Of a DNA stretch of 64,000 nucleotides, positions 54,310 through 63,518 are shown piece by piece. The notes under the pieces are model-generated. The model was not told the DNA's origin, did no database searches, and saw only the letters and a list, made by a program, of their open reading frames with translations. The stretch spans positions 439,001 to 503,000 of the forward strand of contig NZ_JAPMLM010000068.1 of assembly GCF_026410195.1 (NCBI RefSeq), given 5' to 3'. A program made the translations under genes and the position numbers. Positions within the stretch are counted from its first letter, which is position 1; each line of letters opens with the position of its first letter. Origin of the DNA: Xanthomarina sp. F2636L. Its GTDB lineage: Bacteria > Bacteroidota > Bacteroidia > Flavobacteriales > Flavobacteriaceae.

Positions 54310-55362
54310 ATGAAAAATTTGAAATTCAGGCTTACTGCTTTACTTTTAACTGCTTTTTTAGCCGTTAATGCTCAAGAAAAAAAGACCTTTAAAATCCATA
54401 CGGTTGCGTTTTATAATTTAGAAAATTTATTTGACACTATTGACGATACATCTAAAAATGATGAAGCTAGTCCGATTATGGAGATGAAAGGCGACGTTGA
54501 AGCTGTTTATAAAAAGAAAGTTAGCAATATGGCTCGCGTAATTTCTGATATTGGAGCAGATGTAGCCAAAAACTCTCCTGCAATTATTGGGGTTTCTGAA
54601 GTAGAAAATAGAAAGGTTATGGAAGATGTTGCTAACGACCCACAATTAATTGACAAAGATTATGGCATTGTACATTACGATTCTCCAGACCGTCGTGGTA
54701 TTGATGTTGGTTTGTTTTATCAGAAAAAATTATTTACACCCATCCATACAAGTAGTCATGAACTTATAATTTATGACGACAGTTCTAGAGACCGTGTTTA
54801 TACCAGAGATCAATTATTGGTTAGTGGAAAGCTAGAAGGCGAAATGATTCATCTTATTGTTAATCACTGGCCATCAAGAAGTGGTGGGGAAGCTAGAAGC
54901 AGACCTAAACGTGTGGCAGCTGCACAACTTAGTAAAAAAATTATCGACTCTTTACAAACCATAGATCCTTATGCTAAGATATTCCTTATGGGAGATTTAA
55001 ACGACGACCCAACTAATGCTAGTGTAAAAGATGTTTTAAAAGCAGAAAAAGAGAAAGAAGACGTTGGCCTAAAAGGTATTTACAACCCAATGGAAAGCTT
55101 CTTTAAAATGGGATTAGGTTCTAATGCTTATAGAGATAGCTGGAGTTTATTCGATCAAATATTGGTAACACAACCTTTAATAGAAAAAGATTATTCTTCT
55201 CTTAGGTTCTATAAAGCTGGTATTTATAATAAAAATTATCTAGTGAATAAAAGAGGTAGATGGAAAGGTTATCCGTTACGTAGTTTTGCAGATGGTGGTT
55301 TTACTGATGGGTTTAGTGATCACTTCCCTGTCTATGTTTTTGTTATTAAAGAAGTGGAATAA
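54310..55362 (+). CDS. Secreted endonuclease/exonuclease/phosphatase-family protein, copy 2
   Basis: The 350-residue protein has a signal peptide (cleavage near AVNAQEK), so it acts in the periplasm or outside. EEP motifs are VAFYNLENLFDTIDD, IGVSEVENRKVM (metal Glu), NHWPSRSGGEARSRPKR, LMGDLNDDPTN and SDHFPVYVF. It is a clear paralogue of the EEP gene at 48554. It is divergent from the TonB-DUF5689 operon, sharing a control region of about 140 bases. Confidence 0.93.
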   Translation: MKNLKFRLTALLLTAFLAVNAQEKKTFKIHTVAFYNLENLFDTIDDTSKNDEASPIMEMKGDVEAVYKKKVSNMARVISDIGADVAKNSPAIIGVSEVENRKVMEDVANDPQLIDKDYGIVHYDSPDRRGIDVGLFYQKKLFTPIHTSSHELIIYDDSSRDRVYTRDQLLVSGKLEGEMIHLIVNHWPSRSGGEARSRPKRVAAAQLSKKIIDSLQTIDPYAKIFLMGDLNDDPTNASVKDVLKAEKEKEDVGLKGIYNPMESFFKMGLGSNAYRDSWSLFDQILVTQPLIEKDYSSLRFYKAGIYNKNYLVNKRGRWKGYPLRSFADGGFTDGFSDHFPVYVFVIKEVE

Positions 55363-55387
55363 TACACCAATATATTATATAAAAAAA

Positions 55388-55431
55388 CGACTCTTTTAGC
55401 TAGGTTTAGCAATAAAAAGAGTCATTTTTTT
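55388..55431 (+). terminator. Terminator after the second EEP gene
   Basis: GACTCTTTT (55389-55397) pairs with AAAAGAGTC (55415-55423), followed by a long T-run. An A-run on the left means it can also serve the opposing gene. Confidence 0.87.
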
Positions 55432-55447
55432 TTATGTGTAGATTATT

Positions 55448-55888
55448 CTATCCCAACCAAGTACTCCAAGGAATTCTTGATAAATATAAAACCAAAGCAA
55501 GGGTATAAAACACCGATATGGTTTTAAGTTTCCCATTGGAAAGTAATTTCTTTTTATGTTTAGAATAACCAATAGTTATTAAAACAATAGCTATAATGTT
55601 TATTAACGGATGTTCTACTAAATACAATCTATCTACTGAATTTTTCATTATCTCTCCCATTCCAGAGTCGCTAAACAAACTAAATCTTGGCGATACAAAA
55701 TATAGAACCAATCCTATTAGCAGTTGAATATGAGAGACTATTAAGGCGAATAAAGCTATTCTAAAATCTTTCGCTTCATATTCTTTTTTACCCGCTAGTT
55801 TAATAATACTATTTAGCACTGCTAACACTAAGATTAAAAGCACTAAATAAGCCCAATAAGAATGAAGTATTTTTACTGTGTTGTACAT
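55448..55888 (-). CDS. Four-helix membrane protein (cytochrome-b-like hypothetical)
   Basis: The 146-residue protein has four hydrophobic segments (about 10-30, 45-65, 90-110, 122-140) with His residues at helix ends (ILHSYWAYL, SHIQLLIG, VEHPLINI). These could bind heme, which is inference. Known in Bacteroidota as an unnamed membrane protein. It stands between two terminators. Confidence 0.72.
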   Translation of the reverse strand: MYNTVKILHSYWAYLVLLILVLAVLNSIIKLAGKKEYEAKDFRIALFALIVSHIQLLIGLVLYFVSPRFSLFSDSGMGEIMKNSVDRLYLVEHPLINIIAIVLITIGYSKHKKKLLSNGKLKTISVFYTLALVLYLSRIPWSTWLG

Positions 55889-55940
55889 ATTGTTATAAGT
55901 TTATGTTGTTAAAAACACAAATGTAATCATTTAAAATCAT

Positions 55941-55976
55941 AAAAAAACCCCTTCAAATTGAAGAGGTTTTTTATAA
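55941..55976 (-). terminator. Terminator of the second large TonB receptor
   Basis: AACCCCTTC and GAAGAGGTT form a stem with one mismatch and short loop; A-run on the left and T-run on the right allow termination in both directions. Confidence 0.8.
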
Positions 55977-55994
55977 AATAGAATTTAAATAATA

Positions 55995-58556
55995 CTAGAA
56001 GTTAAAACGGATACTTGTATTCCAAGTTCTTCCGTAACCAAAACGACCGTAATTACTTGTATTTACACCTTTGTAGTTTTCTTCAGGATTTGAAGAAGCA
56101 GAAGTTGTTCCACTTACAGATTCTAAATACACTTCACTAAAAACGTTATTAACGTTTAAACGGAATTGTAATGAATTTCTATCGTCTTTTCCTACTAACA
56201 TTTTGTAAGACAACCCAGCATCTACCATGTCGTAAGAAGGCATAGATAAAGTTGGATCTTCTGGATCACCAGTAGAATACATGTCGTTATACCAGTTCCA
56301 AGCGCCATCTACGCTTAATCTTGGTAAAAATTCGTAACTGGCATTGATTCCAGCTGTTACTTGAGCAGCACCACCAACATTAAAGCCGTCTATGTTGATT
56401 TCTTCATCACTTCCAATTTGAACACCATCTGAATCAAATGTTCTTTTTGTAGCACTATCTTTATATTGCCATTCCCCTAAAGAAAGGAAACCATTAACTC
56501 TTAAATTATCCATTGGCTGCGTAAACACTTCCAATTCTGCTCCATAATGTACTTGCTTCACTCCTTGAGTTTGATAAAGTTCATATGCTGGCGTATCTTG
56601 ATCTTGACCATTAGTTCTCAACAACGTTCTGTTAGCCCAAGTCGTGTGGTATAAGTTTAAGTTGGCTTGAATTTTCTCACCACCAAATTGATATCCAGCT
56701 TCCAAACCAGTAATTTCTTGATTTTCAACTTCTGGATCAATTAAGTCATTGGAATTTCTTGTGTTAACAAATAAATCATCGTGAAAAGGTTGACGAGAAT
56801 AATATCCAGCGTTTACAAATACTTTATGCATGTCTGAAATTTCGTAAGCTGCACCAGCCTTTAAGTTGTATCCAAGATTGTTTACTTTATCTGATTTTTC
56901 TGATTGATTTTCATTTTCAGTAAAGAAAAACTCTTCTCTTTGATGGTTTTGATTAGAAATTGCTCCTTGGAAAAAAGCTGAAAATTGATCTTTTGAGTAT
57001 TCTAATTGTCCAAACACACCATAATACGTAATCATTTCTTCATAATCTCTATCCATTCTTTGGTCATGGTCTGTATTAGGATTGAACACCATTCCCCATG
57101 GACTTATACCTCCATAGGTGTTTGTTATATCATAGGTTCCTGAATATCCACTAGTTTCTGTATAAGAAGTTTGACCTCCTACAAATTCACTTATACCTCT
57201 AAAGTGTATTCCGTTATAAGATCTAACATCTGCTCCTATATTAAAATTTAAGGTTTCTGATAATTGGTTGTTATAATTGGATACTAACCCATACCAGTTA
57301 TGATTATTAAAAGAGGTTCTTACAAATCCAACTCCGTCAGAAATTTTATCTGCAGCAAAACCTCCTCTACCCATAGAACCGTAAAGTACGGTAGAAAGTT
57401 CAGATTTTTCATTAATCGTCCAATCCCAGCTTAAGTTAGCAACTGGTTTGTGGTAAATATTTCTTCCTCCTGGATACACACCTCCATGTAAGTTATTTGG
57501 ACTATTTACTCCTGTTTCAATCCAAGAATTATATCTTCTTCCTCTGCCTTCATTAACTTCAGGGTCTAAAAAGTCAGAGATTTTTCCACTTCCTGCAGCT
57601 GCATGCCATTGAGGCGCACCTGTTAGCATGAAGTTTAACGCATGATTATCGTTAGGTTGATACCCTACTGAGATATAATAAGTTTGTCCTTGACCTTGTG
57701 TATAATCTACATAACCATCACCTTGCCAATGTCCAAATAACACACCTAAAGACCAACCTTTATCATTTACTCCTGTAGAGTAATATGCAGTCGATTTAAT
57801 AAAGTTGTCGTTTCCAACCATTTGTTGAAAGAAGCCACCTTCTTTTCTGTCAATTGTTTTAGTTACAATGTTAACAGTACCACCAACTGAAGAAATAGCA
57901 AGCTTAGAAGCTCCTAGTCCACGTTGTACCTGTACTGCGTTTGCTACATCTAAAACTCCAGACCAGTTAGACCAGTACATTTTTCCATCTTCCATACCAT
58001 TAATTGGTTGTCCGTTTAATAAGAAAGCTGTGTTTGTTTGGTCGAAACCACGTAAAAACATTTGTCCATCACCAAAACCACCAGCTTGAACACTTTGTAC
58101 TGAAGGCGTTTGTTTTAATACTTCTGGTAAATCTGAGTTACCAGCTTTTTCTCTAATTTGATTGGCAGTAATTGTAGAAACAGCCACCGGCGTTTTTCTA
58201 TCTTCTGCTAAATCGATAATACCACTACCAATAATAACCACTTCTTCTAAAGTGTTATCTGGTGTAAGTGTAACATTTCCTAAACTAGTGCTTCCACTAA
58301 ATTTTACCACTACTTTGGTATAACCTACATAAGAAATAACAATTTCTCCTTCAGTAGATTCGGTTATTAATGAGAATTCTCCATCGAAATTTGAAGATAC
58401 ACCGTTAGATGTTCCTTTTTCAACGATGTTGGCACCAGGAAGTGGTGCAGCCATTTCAGCATCCATAACAGTTCCTGTTACAACTGTTTGAGCCATCGAA
58501 AAAGCAGATAACATTAATGCTCCTGCTAAAAATAATAATCTTGTAATTTTTTTCAT
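55995..58556 (-). CDS. TonB-dependent receptor (CarboxypepD_reg type)
   Basis: The 853-residue receptor has a signal peptide (cleavage near SMAQTV), a CarboxypepD_reg_2 domain (VVTGTVMDAEMAAPLPGANI), a plug domain with RGFDQTNTAFLLNGQPINGM and a barrel ending IRFNF. No SusD partner or riboswitch is seen, so its ligand is unknown; peptide, siderophore or glycan are all possible. Monocistronic, between terminators. Confidence 0.94.
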   Translation of the reverse strand: MKKITRLLFLAGALMLSAFSMAQTVVTGTVMDAEMAAPLPGANIVEKGTSNGVSSNFDGEFSLITESTEGEIVISYVGYTKVVVKFSGSTSLGNVTLTPDNTLEEVVIIGSGIIDLAEDRKTPVAVSTITANQIREKAGNSDLPEVLKQTPSVQSVQAGGFGDGQMFLRGFDQTNTAFLLNGQPINGMEDGKMYWSNWSGVLDVANAVQVQRGLGASKLAISSVGGTVNIVTKTIDRKEGGFFQQMVGNDNFIKSTAYYSTGVNDKGWSLGVLFGHWQGDGYVDYTQGQGQTYYISVGYQPNDNHALNFMLTGAPQWHAAAGSGKISDFLDPEVNEGRGRRYNSWIETGVNSPNNLHGGVYPGGRNIYHKPVANLSWDWTINEKSELSTVLYGSMGRGGFAADKISDGVGFVRTSFNNHNWYGLVSNYNNQLSETLNFNIGADVRSYNGIHFRGISEFVGGQTSYTETSGYSGTYDITNTYGGISPWGMVFNPNTDHDQRMDRDYEEMITYYGVFGQLEYSKDQFSAFFQGAISNQNHQREEFFFTENENQSEKSDKVNNLGYNLKAGAAYEISDMHKVFVNAGYYSRQPFHDDLFVNTRNSNDLIDPEVENQEITGLEAGYQFGGEKIQANLNLYHTTWANRTLLRTNGQDQDTPAYELYQTQGVKQVHYGAELEVFTQPMDNLRVNGFLSLGEWQYKDSATKRTFDSDGVQIGSDEEINIDGFNVGGAAQVTAGINASYEFLPRLSVDGAWNWYNDMYSTGDPEDPTLSMPSYDMVDAGLSYKMLVGKDDRNSLQFRLNVNNVFSEVYLESVSGTTSASSNPEENYKGVNTSNYGRFGYGRTWNTSIRFNF

Positions 58557-58587
58557 TGTATTAAAAAGATTTGTTTAAAATTTTTTG

Positions 58588-58595
58588 CAAAACTA
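58588..58595 (-). promoter_or_regulatory. Putative -7 box of the 853-residue TonB receptor
   Basis: Minus-strand TAGTTTTG lies about 32 bases upstream of the ATG; no clear -33 element. Confidence 0.45.
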
Positions 58596-58661
58596 CACTT
58601 AATTAATTGATAATTATTATCTAATTGTTAAGAAATTTCGTCGCTTGAAGATAAAGAATAA

Positions 58662-58706
58662 ACCTCCTGTTATCGCTTTTTTAATAAAAAAGCTATTAAC
58701 AAGGTT
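58662..58706 (-). terminator. Stem-loop downstream of pgi
   Basis: Nested arms AACCT/AGGTT, TGTTA/TAACA and GCTTTTTT/AAAAAAGC form an imperfect hairpin just after the pgi stop on the minus strand. It probably ends the DUF3108-tdo-M23-pgi transcript, although the T-rich part lies inside the stem. Confidence 0.55.
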
Positions 58707-58717
58707 TTCAACATGTT

Positions 58718-60370
58718 TTATGTTAAATTCTTATAATAATGTAATAAATTTAAAGTAGAAGCATCATGATTGTTAAAGCTGTTTTTTTTCATTTTTTCCA
58801 AAATATTCCCAGCTAATTGTTTTCCTAGCTCCACACCAAATTGATCAAAACTATAAATATTCCAAATAATGCCTTGAACAAAAATCTTATGTTCGTATAA
58901 AGCAATGAGTTTCCCTAAGCTTTCTGGCGTTAATTTATTAATGAAAATGGAATTTGTAGGTTTGTTACCATCAAATACTTTATAGGGAAGTATTCTATTA
59001 ATCTCTTCTGTAGATAGGTTTTGTTTCTGTAACTCTTTTAAAACAACTTCTTTTGTTTTTCCGCTTAAAAGCGCTTCGGTTTGAGCTATAAAATTGGATA
59101 TCAATTTATCTTGATGCTCTTTATTACCATGTAAGGATTTAGAAAACCCTATAAAATCGGCTGGGATGAGTTTTGTTCCTTGATGGATTAATTGAAAAAA
59201 AGCATGTTGAGAATTGGTTCCTGGTTGTCCCCAAATAACGGATCCTGTTTGATATGTAATGGCCTTACCATTTCTATCAACAGATTTCCCATTACTTTCC
59301 ATACTACTTTGCTGTAAGTAGGCCGAGAATTTATTTAGATACTGAGAATATGGAACAATAACCTCTGTTTCGGTTTTGAAAAAATTATTGTACCAAACAC
59401 CAATCAGTGCTAAGATTACAGGGAGATTTTTATCAAAGCTTTCTGTTTTAAAATGTGTATCCATTTTATTGGCACCTAAAAGCAGTTTGCTGAAATTTTC
59501 GAAACCTATAGAAAGGCTAATAGATAAGCCTACAGCACTCCAGAGAGAGTATCTGCCTCCAACCCAATTCCAAATGGGAAAAATATTGTCCTGATTTATA
59601 CCAAAATGCTTTGCCTTTTTAATATTTGTGGAAACGGCCACAAAATGCTTAGAAATGTCTTGTTGCTTTGTTCCGAAATTTTTAGACAAAAACCATTCTT
59701 TAATAGTCTGAGCATTTGTAAGAGTTTCTTGAGTAGAAAATGTTTTAGAAACTACCACAAACAAAGTAGTTTCTGGATTCAGTTTTTTAATAACTTCATT
59801 GACATGATCGCCATCAATATTACTAACAAAATGAGTGTTTAAGTGATTTTTATAAAACTCCAAAGAACTAACAACCATTGAAGGTCCAAGGTCTGAACCT
59901 CCAATACCAATATTCACAATATCGGTAAATGGTTTTCCTGTATAACCTTTTCTAGAACCATTTAAAATTTGATTCGTAAAAACTTCTATTTGTTTTTTAA
60001 CTTCAAAAACTTCTGGAACAACATCTTCGTTATCAACGCTAATAGAATCGTTTTTTTTGGTTCTTAAAGCTGTATGGAGGACGGCTCTGTTTTCTGTTTC
60101 ATTAATTTTTTCTCCAGAAAAATAACTTTTAATAGCTACTTCTAAGTTGACTTCTTTAGCCAATTGAAATAATAAGGAGAGTGTTTCTTCGGAAAGTCTG
60201 TTTTTTGAGAAATCGACATAAAAATCTTCCCATTCCAATGTCAATTTATTAGCTCTATTTGGGTCTTGAGCAAATAAATTTTTCATATGAACCTGCTTCA
60301 TAGATTGAAAATGCTCCTGAAGTTTTTTCCAGGCATTTGTAGAGGTTGGATCAATCTTTGGTAAGCTCAT
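58718..60370 (-). CDS. pgi: Glucose-6-phosphate isomerase
   Basis: The 550-residue cytosolic enzyme interconverts glucose-6-phosphate and fructose-6-phosphate. The phosphate-binding GIGGSDLGPSMV, SKTFSTQETLTN and the C-terminal signature SFDQFGVELGKQLA are all present. It is the last gene of a tight operon, 4 bases after the M23 peptidase gene. Confidence 0.98.
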   Translation of the reverse strand: MSLPKIDPTSTNAWKKLQEHFQSMKQVHMKNLFAQDPNRANKLTLEWEDFYVDFSKNRLSEETLSLLFQLAKEVNLEVAIKSYFSGEKINETENRAVLHTALRTKKNDSISVDNEDVVPEVFEVKKQIEVFTNQILNGSRKGYTGKPFTDIVNIGIGGSDLGPSMVVSSLEFYKNHLNTHFVSNIDGDHVNEVIKKLNPETTLFVVVSKTFSTQETLTNAQTIKEWFLSKNFGTKQQDISKHFVAVSTNIKKAKHFGINQDNIFPIWNWVGGRYSLWSAVGLSISLSIGFENFSKLLLGANKMDTHFKTESFDKNLPVILALIGVWYNNFFKTETEVIVPYSQYLNKFSAYLQQSSMESNGKSVDRNGKAITYQTGSVIWGQPGTNSQHAFFQLIHQGTKLIPADFIGFSKSLHGNKEHQDKLISNFIAQTEALLSGKTKEVVLKELQKQNLSTEEINRILPYKVFDGNKPTNSIFINKLTPESLGKLIALYEHKIFVQGIIWNIYSFDQFGVELGKQLAGNILEKMKKNSFNNHDASTLNLLHYYKNLT

Positions 60371-60374
60371 CGTA

Positions 60375-61679
60375 TTAATTTACCTGAGTAATTAATTTAT
60401 CAGAAGCTTTATCAGCTTCCACTTCAAGTTTTATTTGGTCTAATTGTACTTTTAAGGGTGCAATATATTCTAAATACTTAGCTTTTAAACTTTCTGAAAT
60501 AGGTTCGGCTTCTGGTAATTTTTCTTTAAACGGATCCACTTGTTCCCCATTTTTCCAAAAACGATAACATACATGTGGTCCAGAGGTGTTTCCTGTCATA
60601 CCAACCCATCCAATAACATCGCCTTGTCTTACGTATTGCCCAACCTTTACATTTTGTTTTTTCATGTGAAGATACTGGGTTTCGTAGGTCGAGTTATGCT
60701 TGATTTTTACATAATTCCCATTGCCTCTTGTAAAGCTGGATTTGGTAACAGTTCCATTTGCAGTAGCTCTAATTGGAGTTCCAATATTTGCTGAGAAATC
60801 TGTACCTTTGTGAGGTCTGATTTTATTTCCGTATAATGCAATACGTCTTCTCAAATTGTACCTTGAAGAAATACGTTTATATTCTACTGGAGCTTTTAAG
60901 AATGCACGACGCAAGTTATTTGCTTCCTCGCTAAAATAATCGCTTAATCTTTTTATGCTATCTGTTTCAAACTCGAAAGCATAAAAGGGTTCGTTTTTGT
61001 GTTCAAAAACAGCTGCTTTAATATTATCTATTCCAGCATAAATGCTATCATCTATATATTTATCTGTATAAATTACCTTAAAACTATCTCCTTTTTGAAG
61101 TCTCGTGAAATCTATAGTCCAAGCATATATATCAGACATTTTATAGGCTAAAATAAAACTAATACCTTGTTGATCTAATGTTTCAGAAATGTTACTAGAA
61201 ATAACTCCAGATACTTCTTTTTCTACATATTTAATAGGCTTTCTACTAGTGTAAGCGTGAATAGAGTCTTGAAAATTTAAAACAATATATTCTTCTCTAT
61301 TGGGCTGATAAATAAAGCATTTTGGTTCTTGAAGCGAATCTTTAGAACATAAAATGGTATATGGTTTTCCTATTTGAAGTTTTCTAATATCAAAGCTATC
61401 TCGAGCTTTTTCAGCTATTTGAAATATTTTCGGGTACCCAATTTTATTACGTTGCATGATTTCACCAAAGCTATCTCCAGCTCTAACGGTATCTCTTTTA
61501 ACGTAGTAATCGTTTAGGTTAAAACCAAACTCGTAAATATCATCAATTACTAGTTCTACAATTGCTAATTCTTCTTCAACAACTTGCGGATTTCCGTCTT
61601 TGCAACTATTAAAACTTAAAATAATTGCAAAAAGTATTAAACATTTTCCCCCCACTCTTTTAATTCTTTCTCGCTCCAT
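60375..61679 (-). CDS. M23-family metallopeptidase lipoprotein
   Basis: The 434-residue protein has a lipobox (ILSFNSC, Cys26) and a complete LytM-type domain: HKGTDFSANIGTPIRATANG (HxxxD), YLHMKKQNVKVGQ and GPHVCYRF (HxxY-like in place of HxH). It likely trims peptidoglycan from the outer membrane or periplasm. The start is set at MERERIKRV (61679), overlapping tdo by 43 bases; GTG at 61655 is an alternative with a 19-base overlap. Translational coupling to tdo is likely. Confidence 0.9.
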   Translation of the reverse strand: MERERIKRVGGKCLILFAIILSFNSCKDGNPQVVEEELAIVELVIDDIYEFGFNLNDYYVKRDTVRAGDSFGEIMQRNKIGYPKIFQIAEKARDSFDIRKLQIGKPYTILCSKDSLQEPKCFIYQPNREEYIVLNFQDSIHAYTSRKPIKYVEKEVSGVISSNISETLDQQGISFILAYKMSDIYAWTIDFTRLQKGDSFKVIYTDKYIDDSIYAGIDNIKAAVFEHKNEPFYAFEFETDSIKRLSDYFSEEANNLRRAFLKAPVEYKRISSRYNLRRRIALYGNKIRPHKGTDFSANIGTPIRATANGTVTKSSFTRGNGNYVKIKHNSTYETQYLHMKKQNVKVGQYVRQGDVIGWVGMTGNTSGPHVCYRFWKNGEQVDPFKEKLPEAEPISESLKAKYLEYIAPLKVQLDQIKLEVEADKASDKLITQVN

Positions 61680-62560
61680 AGTTCTGGAAAAAATATTCGT
61701 CTTTGATATTTTGGATGCATGTACTTTACCCATTCACTTCCTCCTGTTGCTTCAGCTGTTTTACCACCAATATTTAAGTAGTGATTTGCTGTGTTATAAT
61801 GTGCCATAACCCATGTAATATTTACGGTATAATCGTAATGACGCATGGCTTTTACTAATTCTTTATCTTCTCTAACCTCTTGTGGCAGCTCCTTAAACTT
61901 GGTCCACAAATTATTGGTATTATAGAATTTGGCAAATCTAATAAATTCCTCTTTGTAACGTTCTTCAAAAACTGTTAATAAATAAGATTTCTTACCAGTT
62001 TCATAGTCTTTTCCGGCTGCTTGCCAATATAAATGATTAAAAGCGTGTTCGAAGGAGGTGTTTCTATCGATGGTGGCTCTAAATCTATTGTCTATTAAAT
62101 TAATAAGTTCTGTAGATGCTAATTCAATTTTTCTGTATTGCGCACTTTGAAAACCACTTGCAGGTGTTAAAGTGTTTCTAAACTTGTTGTATTGCTCTAC
62201 GTCCATTCCGTCTTTCATAATTTCGAAAGAAGAGGTTAACATATCGAAATATCTACTAACACGCATGAGTTTCTCTATGAAAAAAGATGCTTCAACTACG
62301 GCAGACTTTGCAACCTGATCAATTTCCCAAAGAATCATTTTAAACAACAACTCATTAATTTGATGGTACATAATAAAAACCATCTCGTCTGGTAAGACCG
62401 TACGTTGTGTTTGAAGATCTAGAAGAGCATCGGTTTGCACGTAATCCCAATAATTTATGGGTTTACTATACAACAAACCTTTTAAATGAACATTTAAATC
62501 TTGCCCAATGGCATCGAATTTTTCTTTTAATTGACCGGTTAATTCTTTATCTATTTCCAT
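61637..62560 (-). CDS. Tryptophan 2,3-dioxygenase family protein
   Basis: The 307-residue heme enzyme family oxidises tryptophan to N-formylkynurenine. Visible features are YSKPINYWDYVQTDALLDLQ near the N-terminus, DEMVFIMYHQINELLFK and PASGFQSAQYRKIE in the middle, and TGGSEWVKYMHPKYQRR near the C-terminus. It shares one base with DUF3108 upstream (TAATG) and overlaps the M23 gene downstream. Together with hppD upstream it marks an aromatic amino-acid catabolism region. Confidence 0.95.
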   Translation of the reverse strand: MEIDKELTGQLKEKFDAIGQDLNVHLKGLLYSKPINYWDYVQTDALLDLQTQRTVLPDEMVFIMYHQINELLFKMILWEIDQVAKSAVVEASFFIEKLMRVSRYFDMLTSSFEIMKDGMDVEQYNKFRNTLTPASGFQSAQYRKIELASTELINLIDNRFRATIDRNTSFEHAFNHLYWQAAGKDYETGKKSYLLTVFEERYKEEFIRFAKFYNTNNLWTKFKELPQEVREDKELVKAMRHYDYTVNITWVMAHYNTANHYLNIGGKTAEATGGSEWVKYMHPKYQRRIFFPELWSEKELKEWGENV

Positions 62561-63384
62561 TAGTTTTTCGCAACTATTTTAAATGGGTGTTTCAATCCTT
62601 TAAAAGCATCTAAATCTGCTCTTAAAGAGCCAACAGCTAAATCTGCTTGGATACGTAAAGGTACTTTATTTTTATCATTTGAAACCCATAATGTCAAGCT
62701 TTCTTCTTCTTTAAAAACTCTTCCGGCCATAACATAAGGCCTAAATTTTAGAGCCTTAATTTTGCCAAATTGAGTGTCAATTAATTCTTTTCCAAGGTAT
62801 TTTAATTTAAATCCATAATTTTCATCGTCAAAAAACATATCAACATGCACTTCGTTTCCAACTTTCAAATTATCTACATCTAGATTTTCTCTTAAATAAT
62901 AAAACGTAGAAATCATGTCTTGAATGTTCGGTTTGGTATCGAAAACTTTTTTTCTATTGTGCTTAATGTTATTAACGTAGGCTTTGTTATTTACCTGATC
63001 GAAATTTATTTCTATGTTTTTGGTATGACCACCTTCGTTGATATCTCTAACAAATTTATAAGGCATAATATTTTCTCTATCGAAATAGCTTTCATACCTG
63101 TCTTCTACTTTAAAAAACCATTTAATAGCTCCAGTAGTCCAGCCTTTACCTACGACGTGATATACTGGCTTGTTCATATATGTGGCGTTTTTTACTGAAA
63201 TAGTTGCTTCACCTGCTTTTAAAAACCCACTATAACTCATCTCAAATCGAAACCATTCTCCATGACCAAAAGAACTTTCACTTTGAACATAATCATTAGC
63301 GCTGCTAAAAGAAGTACTTGTGCTTTGAGCAAAAAAAGATTGCGTAAAAAAGATTAATAAAATTATTATATGTAACTTTTTCAT
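62560..63384 (-). CDS. DUF3108 periplasmic protein
   Basis: The 274-residue protein has a signal peptide (FFTQSFFAQST) and the DUF3108 pattern EWFRFEMSYSGFLKAGEATISV, VEDRYESYFDRENIMPYKFV and ALKFRPYVMAGRVFKEEESL. It is a periplasmic or outer-membrane beta protein without known activity. First gene of the DUF3108-tdo-M23-pgi operon; its stop codon overlaps the tdo start. Confidence 0.9.
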   Translation of the reverse strand: MKKLHIIILLIFFTQSFFAQSTSTSFSSANDYVQSESSFGHGEWFRFEMSYSGFLKAGEATISVKNATYMNKPVYHVVGKGWTTGAIKWFFKVEDRYESYFDRENIMPYKFVRDINEGGHTKNIEINFDQVNNKAYVNNIKHNRKKVFDTKPNIQDMISTFYYLRENLDVDNLKVGNEVHVDMFFDDENYGFKLKYLGKELIDTQFGKIKALKFRPYVMAGRVFKEEESLTLWVSNDKNKVPLRIQADLAVGSLRADLDAFKGLKHPFKIVAKN

Positions 63385-63462
63385 ATTCTTAATATCTGTA
63401 AATGTAACTTTTTAGTGTTTAATAGCATAATTACAATTACCATTCCAAATGTATAAAACAAA

Positions 63463-63493
63463 AAAACTCTATCAGATAAATAGATAGAGTTTT
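63463..63493 (-). terminator. Terminator of hppD
   Basis: AAAACTCTATC and GATAGAGTTTT form a perfect 11-bp stem with a 9-base loop and a following T-run on the minus strand. Confidence 0.88.
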
Positions 63494-63518
63494 TAGGTGT
63501 ATTTTAGTTAAATATTTG

